NCBI GenBank assembly: GCA_019648995.1
Contig: BLXT01000055.1
Span: forward strand, 2,353,068 to 2,395,044
Direction: 5' to 3'
DNA from: Plakobranchus ocellatus
Taxonomy: Eukaryota > Mollusca > Gastropoda > Plakobranchidae
DNA: 41,977 nt
Shown: positions 1 through 10,200 of the stretch, one piece after another
How positions within the stretch are numbered: position 1 is the first letter of the stretch
How the letters are laid out: each line of letters starts with the position of its first letter
Position numbers and translations under genes: made by a program
The notes under the pieces: model-generated
Told to the model about the DNA's origin: nothing
What the model saw: the letters and a program-made list of their open reading frames with translations, nothing else
Databases searched by the model: none

Positions 1-190
1 GATATACAGTTTTTGTAAGGACCGCTACCTGCCCCTCTCACTTTAGAGGGTGCTTTCTCCGTCTTCTCCTGCAATCAACATGTCGTTTCATTTAAGTCCA
101 AAGTTAAGGCAAACAGCCCCTTGGAAACGTGTGCCTTCCAAAAAATAAGAATACTCTCACTTAGTGCGTGAGTCCAAACGTTTTAAATGT

Positions 191-439
191 TGACTTAGGC
201 TAAAAGGCGCACTGTGCAAGTGGGCATGAGCCAAGAGTGCGTGACTTAGGCCAAAAGGCAGCGGCATTCATTTTGGCCTAAGTCGATAGGCTGACTCAGG
301 CCAAAGAAGAAAATAATTAATTACTGATTAATTAATCGGCGCATTTGAACAATTTTAGTATTGATGGATAGTCTTTTATCTGAAGAATCCCATAATGGTC
401 TAGTTGCATTTTGGCCTAAATCTGACTTAGGCCATAAGG
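191..439. repeat. Cluster of six GACTTAGGCC motifs, both orientations
   Basis: A motif close to TGACTTAGGCCAAAAGG occurs as direct copies at 191-207, 242-258, 292-306 (shortened, TGACTCAGGCCAAAG) and 423-439. It occurs inverted (TTTTGGCCTAAGTC-like) at 271-284 and 409-422. Spacing is irregular, so this is not a simple tandem array. It could be the sub-terminal repeat field of a DNA transposon or a cluster of binding sites; the sequence alone does not decide. Confidence 0.6.
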
Positions 440-2227
440 TTAGCACACTGACGATATGCGCTACTCCTTAAGCACATAAATGCGCCTACTGTGCTTAATT
501 TTCAAGCTAGATCTATGATTTTTGTGTCAGCAGACGCACAAAAACCTGGCGCATCCATTGGACCCAGCCTTAGCAATGATATTTATGCTTTAGGCAGTGT
601 TTTCTGTGCAAATCTGTCATGAGGTACGGGCTTACAATGCGTCAGGCAGGAACATGAGTGCAACAGGGTTGGGCACGTCAGTGCGCCATCCCCCCCTTTA
701 CCCCAATAAATATTCATTATTTTATATTAAATATTATGTTTTTTAATTGCAGATCATGTTTTTTGGTATATTAATCAAAACCAAAGACGAAAAATTCCCA
801 CTTTACAACAGTTACCATTTTTTTTTCCTATTGTATTGAATAAAAAGCAAAGATATGCATTAACATTGCTGTTTTAATGAATCATTGATCAAAAGCAAGG
901 ACAATAAAACTTCAATGACGCAACTAGTTACTATGTATATATATTATCGATCAAATAAAATTGTAAGGACTCAATTTTTGGAAAAAAAAAAATGGTATAT
1001 TGCATGCGCCTTGCATGGCATTTAAGCAATTATAAATTTACGTTAAGCCTGGTGAGCTACAACTCCATGAGCAACAGTTAAGTGGCACCCGAGTACTCTG
1101 TTGGCTTTCCCCAACAAATGAGGACCTCCACAACAGAAAACATGGTGCCAGGAGTTTTAGATCTCACACATCATATTTAAGTAAATCACACTTGTTTTTG
1201 CATCTTGTGCAAACTGGAATGCCACTCATTTCTTCCATACTTTCAACCTCTCCACTTTTATCTGCTGGAACAAAACCATCCTCATCATTCTGTCTCTCTG
1301 TCTACATTCATTTTAGCTTTTTTTATTCATCCCCCGTTAAAAAAAATATATCAATTGTATAGCTTTTGTCATTCTTTTTTTATTATTTCTTTTTCTCCTC
1401 TCTCCTTCTTATTCCCATCTTTTCTCGTTCTTTTTACCCTGAATCATTGAATGGCTTGCTGCCTCTCCTACTCTTTGCTTCTTAATAGTTGCCTGTATTC
1501 CTTGTTTTTTCCGACAAAATCTGTAATACCCGAGGAGAAAAAAACGGCTTCAACACAGCCCCCATCAAGCCATATTTGTGACAAATTCTTTAGACATGCA
1601 CTCTAAACAAAAGATAAAAAGAAATAATCACTTTTAAATATTATAATATAAGGCATTAAATATGTTTTAAACTATTTTTTTTGCAAAATAGGCGCACAAT
1701 GTTCCACCCAAAAACTTGAGAAGATGACGCGCTAGTCCTATAGCGCACAATATGCCCTGTTGCAAAGTAGGTCACATCAATGCGCTAACCCCCCCTATAT
1801 GAATCTTTCTGTGTTATGGGTCAACTTGACGTGATGCATTGTCTTGAGAAGGCCTTAGACTTTACTTTTAGACTGCTGTTGATAGCAACAACGTGATTAG
1901 CCTCGTTCTAGCTTACTATGACCCCCATGTTTCCAAGTTCTGATTTCCATAAAAAAACGAAAGTAGATTTTCTTACCTCCTTTTTATAACTTCAATAGGA
2001 AGCTGCCATCTTGAAACTAGTACAAACGGAACCGGAATGAGTGAAACTTTTTATAGAATTAAAAGTTTGGGCCAATAGAACTTAAGTGAAATAATATTCA
2101 AACATGAAGGGGTTAGCGCATCATGTGCCTGGCGCACCTATGTGCCTTTACTCTTGGGGTGTTTAGGCCTACCGATCACTCTGCCATTTAGATGAACGGG
2201 ACTGCCATTTTACAGGAGTTCCTTATC

Positions 2228-2232
2228 CAGGC
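2228..2232. repeat. Left target-site duplication (CAGGC)
   Basis: The five bases CAGGC directly precede the TGTTAGG start of the LTR and recur directly after its AACA end at 3568-3572. A 5-bp duplication is usual for Gypsy-type and BEL-type retrotransposon integration. Confidence 0.7.
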
Positions 2233-3567
2233 TGTTAGGACTAATGTAGTCATGTTTTTATGTTAGCTGAGTAGAGTTGAATGTTTGACGTGTGTGTGTG
2301 TTGTGATTGGTAGTTCAGACCTCGTGACAACACAAGCCGGACGAAACTACAGATCGGCGGGATTTTGTCTGCAGGAAGAACACTCCTATTTTGTCGCTGG
2401 TACTGAGCACTTCTATTTTACCATCGTACTGAGGAGTCATGAAACTATCCTGGCGCAGTTTGTAGCGGATTAGTCGACTGAAGATCATACGTTTTAACCC
2501 TCTTACCACCTGAATGAGCCACATATATATGATATTTCCTGAGGCTGTATGCCTAGCCAAACTGGTGTTCTAAGTCGACGAAATTGTGTTTCTTTTTTGT
2601 GAAACTGGAATGGTGGTATTGAATCTATACTGAATTCTATTGCTTGGGGCGGCATGCCTATCCAGACTGATATCTGCAGTTTAATCTGACAGCTGTTCCT
2701 GTAAGAACTGTTGTTGTCCCTCACGTAAGGGCTATCGATCTACCTGTGTGGAGTGGTACTTGAATGGTGGTAGTAAGCAACTAACAATATTATGGTTGAG
2801 CATGAAATCTCAGTGACAGTGTTAAGAACATAAATACCTGAATCCAGTTGGACTGGTAATTGACAGAGAACTATTCTATTAGGTGTGCATCTGGACCTCG
2901 GACTATTATCTCTTTTTAAGTGTTGGACAGTGGATGTATCCTACTGCAAGCTCAGCGAACGGGAATCATCGCTGGATCAAGTTTAGAAGCGTCTGCTTGT
3001 GCGGGTGAACAGTGTGGGGATTTATATCTATTAATTATATCTGTACATTTATATCTATTAATTATGTCTGTAGATTGGACCTATTAATTATATCTGTAGA
3101 TTATATCTATGAATTATATTGGTAAATTAGATCTATATCTCTAAAACTATCTAAAGATCATACCTGTTGACTATATTTATTGGTTGTATCAATAAGTCTA
3201 TTGATCTAAGAAGTAATTTGAGGAGAGTTCCTCGTGAGTGAATTAGTGTGTACTAACCTATTTATTGGTATAAGATTACGTAACGCAGATTCTGAGTATT
3301 TCTTGTATTTGGACTCTTGTATTTGGCTCGCCTCATATCTCATAATCTCTCTGTCTCCTTCTTTATGTGACTTCCCTACTTCTATATATTATTATTATCA
3401 TTATATATGTTTCCTGTCGCCTATCCCCAACGTTCTGCCTTCTATTTGGTGTGACCTTCTCGTGCAGTCGATATAGTTAAGTTGTTGTTGTTGTTGTGAA
3501 GTGGCGTGTAACCGTTGATAGACAGTGTTGATCCCTATATATATATTAAGGGACTTGCTCCCCAACA
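2233..3567. mobile_element. Solo LTR of an LTR retrotransposon, 1335 bp
   Basis: The segment starts TGTTAGGAC and ends CCCCAACA, giving the short inverted ends (TGTT/AACA) typical of LTRs. Identical 5-bp direct repeats (CAGGC) flank it. No gag, protease, reverse transcriptase or integrase reading frame lies inside or beside it, and no second LTR was noticed, so it is best read as a solo LTR left by recombination between the two LTRs of a complete element. Inside are a 27-bp minisatellite (3021-3126), a GTT run (3481-3497) and an ATATATATATTAAG stretch close to the 3' end. The short open frames at 2285, 2315 and 2503 are not genes. Family assignment is not possible by eye; Gypsy is the likeliest from length and TSD size. 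Confidence 0.7.
3021..3126. repeat. Four-unit degenerate ~27-bp tandem repeat in the LTR
   Basis: Four AT-rich units start near 3021, 3048, 3075 and 3101. Each has the pattern TTATATCTATTAATTATATC followed by TGTAGA or close variants. Units 1 and 2 are nearly identical; 3 and 4 are more diverged, and a weaker continuation runs towards 3180. The array lies wholly within the solo LTR. Confidence 0.7.
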
Positions 3568-3572
3568 CAGGC
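3568..3572. repeat. Right target-site duplication (CAGGC)
   Basis: A direct copy of the five bases at 2228-2232, immediately after the AACA end of the LTR. Confidence 0.7.
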
Positions 3573-6500
3573 CCCGGCCCTCAGGTTCTGGCTGTCTTTG
3601 TTTGGACACAGATCTGCATAAAAATGATGATTTGGACATGGTCAAAAGTCATCATTTGGACATAGATCTGCAAAGCTAAAAAGAAATGATTATTCCATCA
3701 CAAGTCTGCATTTATTTAAATTATACATAATGTGTATCATTATAGATTTTGATAGGGTTTAAATCCACACATTGTATCCTTTCAGAAATGTCTGGTCTTG
3801 AACCAGGTTTTCAGAGATTTTGCCTCCTTGATTGAAGTGGTACTTAAGGCAAATCATTGTTCATTAACTTTATAAAAATGTTTTTATCTCGCACGGCAGC
3901 AGGCCAAACACTTTTTGCCTAATTGTATCCATCCTCTCTTACCCCCAACCCTTTCTTTTTTCACCCAAGTCCTGGTTTGCTTGTTTTTTTTTTTGTGTTG
4001 GAGGGGGGAAGGTTTATGTCATGCTTCATTATTGCTGTGTTTTTGCATGAGTATGTTTGCTGTATTAAATGTATAAATTATGTTTATAGGCTCATCAGTG
4101 CTACTATACTACACAATATTATTGTGTTAACGTTTAAAAAAGCAAGAGGAAAAAAAAGTTTCTCCCCTTACAGGTACGAATAGTTTTATCACGCCAAGGA
4201 GCCTGAACCCTGAAATAAAAAGGGGGATTATTACTGTACTTTCATTGAGCTCATTGCCAACCAATGGTTAAGAATTGATTGATCCCATCGGGCTATTCAT
4301 ACATTCAGCTGGATGACCAAGTGTCATTGGCCTATCATAGCACTCTGGCCGGACATGTCATTGTGTCTCTGCCAGACATGCCTACCGTTCCGGAAATTCT
4401 GGATTCGTCCCGGAATTCTACCAGAAAACGACCTGCATTGGAAATCCGCATTTTTATCACAAAATCCGGAATTTTGCCGATTTGTGATTGGTCATACTCA
4501 CAGTAATTAACCTAGTCTAGATTTAGCGGCGCTTCTCTGCATAAATAACCCGAGAATGTTAAAGGACTTGGAGAAAAAAAAATAACGGCGTTAACATTGT
4601 AACTGCAACAAACTTTTCAAACTTATTAATGTAAGGCCCTCTTTGCTAGACCTTTTTTCATAACACCGAGCATGCATCTTGCAGACTGAAGAGGGGTTGG
4701 GGTGATTTGGGGCAAACCTATCGGTGCAGTGCATCTATGGACGAACATCATGGTGAGGCCTACCATCACTGACTGTTGCCGCGTTGACGGTCGGGCATTC
4801 ACACTGTGACGTCACTCACCTGGACTAGGTTTTTTTTTTTTAACAGACATATCTTTGCGAGGAAAGCAAATACGAAAATTCTGACGGCAAATTTGAAATC
4901 AGCTATTGTGTTATGAGCAAACCATCTCGGCAGAATTTCAATTTAAATAATTTAATTTTCCCGTTTTAAATCTGTCAACTGTACTATTGTAAGTCAATGG
5001 TTTGGTCGAGCTTAATCATCTAGACTTCGAGACTAACTATATGCGTCTTATATCTAGAGAAGTTATAAACCCAGCATTGAACTTGGGCTCGGTGCGAGAC
5101 TGTCTAATCGATGCTAGGCTCTTGCCATTGCCAGTCCCATGATATAATACTATGATAGAACTTATCAGACCTGCGAATCTTGGATAAGTCTACGTCTCTT
5201 CAAAATGACCGAAAAGAAATTGCTCTACACAGAAGCTCCAATCTGCAAAAGACGACAGCTTTGTATTCGAAAAGAGTGCATCGAGGCCTTCTGCATTTTA
5301 GGGATATGTTTAATGGAATGTTCTGTTTGAGAAACGTTAATAAAATTGAATTCCAATAGTAACATTGAAATAAGTGACCCAAAGTTAAGCAAGACGGAGA
5401 CTACATGTTAAGCAGTTGGCTTAGTGTTAGTGCCGATTTAGACAGGAACTGATATCCTCTACACTCTCTCCCGTCCTAAAGGTACATTACTATGATTGAT
5501 TGGAACTCAGTTGAATTGAGTGTTTATTTTTTTGGTTTAATCAACGTCAGTTCCCGTCATATTTAGGTTTGTTCCGCATTTTTATATAATGTTCCGTATT
5601 TTTGCCCATGATGTTCCTCAAAAAATTTTTCAAGGGTAGGCATTTCTGCTCTGGAAAAATCACGGCTAAGAGTACAGTGCAACAAAATAAATGACAAAAT
5701 AAAAACCTGGCATGCATATATTTCTTCGTACTTGATGATCAGATCTGGATTCTTTTTTTTTTTTATTTTTAAGCCCTTTTCAATGCACACTCTCTCTAAG
5801 TCAAAATGTAAAGTAAAACGGCAATTGGATCTAGAAGTGTTGACACAGAAGCAGCTGAAAAATTGTGTGTCGATAGATTGTTTTTCATATTTTTATTTAA
5901 AATAAAGTTACAATGTATTTTTATTTTAATTTGTGCATTGCCATTATTTAAAGAGAGAGAATGGGCAGAATTGATTCAGCTTTCATACCTACACCCTGTC
6001 CTCAACAAGATGGTTTCAGGCCATTAGGAATTGTGCTACAATAGAGATATATATATAAAGAAAAGGGGAATAGGGAGGTTGGATAAAGAGAGAGAGAGGG
6101 ATGGTTTGGTTTTGTAGCCAGTTCATATCAGACTTATCATCTCTCAGGCAAGGGCGCTGGTGTGTGGCTCAAAAATAAGAGAAAGAACAAGTAAAGTAAA
6201 AATAAGAGAAGGTGAGGATGCAAAAGAGAGAAATTCATGTGGTTTTTTTTTTACATAAAAAGTTTTAGAATCTATGGAGGAATTTCTAGATCCTGTTTCA
6301 GTTCTACAGAACTCAAAAAAGTATTCTCCTCTCTATGCTGAATGCACCCAAAATGAGAGGAGACAAAATTCTCCTGAAATCGTCAAAAGGATACTTACTG
6401 ATAAACGCACCTCCCCAGAAAATGAGCCATATGATCTAAAAGTATATATATATTAACTCATGATGTCACAGAATTGTCCATTCCTAACAAACAAAAAATG

Positions 6501-7073
6501 ATTATGTAGGACCTTGTTCAGAATACGCATTTTGTCAGAATCTGCAGACATGGTCAATAAGCCCTCTCTTTTTTACAGGCCTGCAGGCTATGAAGCTCAG
6601 GTAGCATAATGGAAAAAAATTATCCTCAGCCTTAACCTTTCCCCACACAACCCTACTTCTTCAACTAAACTTATTCAGGTCTGCACTGGTGTGGCAACTG
6701 CCTTCATGCATTACATTCTCAGGTCTGACAGTGTAAGGTTATTTTTCTTGTTAATGTTAAAGCTAAATTCATTCAACCCAACATGTCTGAATTTCAGTGT
6801 TTTGTTTTTTAACAAACATGAGGAAGGATGGGACTTCTAAAAAGTCTCGTAATAGATGGCCTCCTTGTAATTTCCAGACTCATTATAAATCATAAATGGA
6901 CCTTGCCATATGTGAAAATAGTAGTGATGATCTTACGGAAGAGAGGAGGACTAAGTTCTCATTTTACCTTTTTTTTTTCCTACCAGAATGTATTGCAACT
7001 CCCTCCAATATTAAATAAAGGTGCTGCAAAATAGATTTTTGACAGACAAGAAACAAGACACTTTAACAGGACA
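3573..7073. other. Upstream region of TTC14: promoter and 5' UTR must lie here, not resolved
   Basis: I see no gene in this stretch. It holds short open frames of low-complexity composition only. Possible regulatory marks are a perfect CRE-type TGACGTCA near 4806-4813, an inverted CCAAT (GATTGG) near 4487, and a group of CCGGAA words at 4390-4470. None has a supporting start-site context. The TTC14 start codon at 7074 has an in-frame TAG at 7032-7034 with no ATG between, so the 5' UTR covers at least that span and may include an upstream non-coding exon. No CpG-island-like segment stands out. Confidence 0.5.
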
Positions 7074-7216
7074 ATGGATGTGAAACTTGTAGGTGGAGCC
7101 TTGCAGTATCATGGGGAACAACTTTTGCACAGCCTAACAGATGAACAGGGAGAAGCACCCTCACAAAATGTGATTTCATATCTGCAGCGATGGCGCCCAT
7201 CAGAGCCTGAAATAAA
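7074..7216 (+). CDS. TTC14 coding exon 1
   Basis: Encodes the start codon and residues 1-47. The MD..L....L..HG..LL..L..EQ pattern matches the vertebrate TTC14 N-terminus. The ATG has a GACAATGG context, and an in-frame TAG lies 42 nt upstream with no ATG between. The donor is GTCAGA at 7217, which is weak but is the only one whose phase (two bases of a Lys codon) fits exon 2. A run-on open frame beyond it reads into poly-T (Phe-rich) and is intron. The 5' end of the exon is unknown. Confidence 0.8.
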
Positions 7217-10200
7217 GTCAGATGATTTGGTTTTTTTTTTGTTTGTTTGTTTGTTTTTTTTTCTTGACAAAATTGCTCCGAATAAAATCACAATAATTGT
7301 TCACATTCATGTACAAATTTATGGTCATGGATTTGAAATGCAGTTTATAAGTGCAGCTGCATATTAATATTACTTTACTGCGTGGTTCAGAACAATATTA
7401 CTCTTATAAATTTTGTTTACAAGCTTTGTTGTTTGAAAAACTGAAAAATCCTCATAAAACTTTATGGCAACATGCTTTATAAGTATTTTCTAGCCTTTTT
7501 TTCTGTCAAAGAGGAGCACTTCATATAAAATTCAATGTGAAATGTTAAAGCATGTGACCATGGTAAAAATGGCTTACAAATTGTATTTTTAAAATGTAGC
7601 TGATTGGATTACATCCTTTTTTTTTTTAATATTCAAAAATAAAAATCAGGGATGAGGCCTTCAAGAGAACTTTATGTGGTTTTATTGCACGGAAATCAGA
7701 TCTGTTATTTAGGCCTCTGACAGAGGAAGAGAAAAAGCAGCATAGGAATGTAGAAGCAGTTGATGGTAAGCTTTTTCAAATGTTGCTTTATATCTTTCCT
7801 TGTTTGTATGTAGCTTATCTGCATTAGTAATTGTATGATAAAACATACATATGAAATAGTATGTTGATGCGTATAATGCTCATGTATTCAAGAGTATCAA
7901 TGACCTTATTGTGTGAAGGAAAAGGTAATTATTTTCAGAAGATTCTCAGGCAAGATTTGTTTGTTTGGGGTTTTTTCCCATGTTTTCTTAACATTTCTTC
8001 CCACTGTAAGCAATGTTTCTCAAAATGAACGTTTTATGAAGATTTCCTTTCTGGCTGTTGCAATTTAGTTTTTAGTTTCATTAGGCTAAGAGCTCACTGG
8101 AGGCAGCAGTTCATGTGTCCAACAATACATGTTTGGAAACACTCTATTTTTTTAGGTGCGAAAGCACGCTAAGTTGGCGATGACTTTCATTTTGTCGAAG
8201 CGTCAGAGTTACCCTTTATGTAGTACAGCTTGGTCTTACGTCAGTGGCTCTGTTGAATAAGGGAAAGGGGGGTGCCATTACATGACCACGCATAATTCTA
8301 CTGACCATTGTCCCATGAACCATGAAGCCAGTCTTGTTATGCAAATTATCAGGCTAACTTGTAGCTGGTAAAAGCACAGTAACTGTGACACACAGTCAGT
8401 CTCATTGGCTATTACAAGTTGTGTTGCTTCAGTGTGGGTTTTCCCCAGTAACAATTTTTTAATTCTAATTGCATATTTCCATCTCATTCATAATATAATC
8501 TAGATACTGTGCATGCGTTGCTGACATTAATCATAGATAATTTTTACAATGTTTATCAATTTAGTTGTATGTTTTTAACTCCATTTTTTAACAAATCCTT
8601 TTATTGAACAGATTTATGATTGATAACAATTTTTTTTTTTTGGTCCCCCATATAAACAGATTCATTTGCTATAATGCCACCGCTGGAAACATTCATGAGT
8701 ACACCCTCTTATTTGAGAAGGGAACAGTTTTGGAAGGTGGTTACTTTTTAAATATTTCAGTTAATTTTTTTTTTTTAATTACACATTGCAATTCTCTAAA
8801 TTCATCCATCAAAAACATTTGATTGCTCCCAATTAATCAATGTGTGAAATTGATGAGAGGATCTGGCAATTTTTGTTGTTATTTTTAGGGGTTTTTTTTT
8901 GACTGGTGAAAGCATATTTGTCTCTTGGCTTGCTTAACATGCTTCTTATTTTCATTCTCCTCTCTCCAGAGTCTTAGAGTAAATGACTGTGTTACAGGTG
9001 TAGTGTCTGCCATTATTGATCAGGGTCTTCGATTGACCCTGTTGTGTATTGACAAAGGAGTGTGCAGGGAGATAGATGACCTTGATATTCCGGTCTGTAC
9101 AACAGTCTTTTTCTTCACTCATGTCCTTCATCGTAAACTGTTAAAATGGTTCATCTCATGTTTTGCATTCTTTAATTTTTACTGTCATTTAATGTTCCAA
9201 TAAAGCTTTTGATATACAATAAGTCTGAAAAATAAGACATCACTTAAAGTGCAATTGTGTCAATCAAAAAAGGACTCTTGTCTTGAAATTTTCTACCTTT
9301 TTTGTTTCAGGCATTTTGTCCCACAAAGGAATTGCCCAAGCTGTTTGCAAAGGAGAGTGCGTTAGATGCATTTCAAAAAAGAGACATTGTTCGAGGTGAT
9401 ACCTTGGTAGTTGTAATTGTTAAATATTGTCACTTTAGTGCAGATATATCAAGACATAACTGTTAAGTTCGTCTTCATTTTATCCGAGTAAGGTGGCACT
9501 AGCAGATAATGTTCTTGTGTGTATATTAAATTATTTGCATCCAAGAGTGACTTTTATCTCAAGCAGCATCTCCCTTTTTTCTTTTAAATGATAGCTCTCA
9601 TTTTGGTTTAAAATGTAACATGTCAAAAAAATAGATCCAGATTTCAAGCTGTAAAAAGACTATATCAGACTGTGTCCAACATATATTCTTATGTATTCAT
9701 TTTAAAACCACTCTGCATGAAAAAGGGGATGATAACAACTGTTTTAAATCAAGTTTTTTTCATTGTAAATTCTGTGGAAAGTTTAGTGGTAAAGGATTTT
9801 ATTTGAAAGTTTTAAATACAAAGTACCTGGATTATTTAGCAGTATTTTGGAATTATAGACATAAACGAATAAGATTGAATAATTACTATATAGATAGGAT
9901 CAATGCCTTTTAAAGTTAAAAATTGTATTGTGTTTTTTACCTTCAGGTATTGTTTTGAGTGTAGTGGAAGAAACAGAGAGAATTATTATCTCATTAAAAG
10001 CAGACTCTGTTCCAGATGAAAAAACATACCCAAGGATTGTGAGTATTTTGTTTGACTACATACTGCCTTGCTATTATAATATGTACACGTTTTCATCCAT
10101 CACCAGCCTTATGTAATGATTTCTCAACCCTTGTCTTTAATCTTACTGTGAAAAGAAAAAGTGAAAAATCTACATCTTTTTTATCATGTTAGAAACAAGC

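Larger units (their letters stand above)
1..2232. other. Intergenic, repeat-bearing, no gene seen
   Basis: No open frame here looks like a gene; the longest, near 1205, is a low-complexity Phe/Ser/Leu string read from a T-rich stretch. The segment holds six copies of a GACTTAGGCC-type motif at 191-439 and three copies of a GCGC plus C-tract motif at about 672, 1771 and 2108 (listed separately). The rest is AT-rich with homopolymer runs. It could be old transposon sequence, but no element boundaries are visible apart from the LTR that follows. Confidence 0.6.

Noticed and set aside
2285..2724. Three overlapping open frames (both strands) upstream of TTC14
   Set aside because: They lie inside the solo LTR, overlap one another on opposite strands and have no retroviral protein motifs.
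4806..4813. TGACGTCA (CRE-like) as the TTC14 promoter
   Set aside because: A single 8-bp palindrome 2.3 kb upstream of the start codon with no initiator or CpG context is too little to call a promoter.
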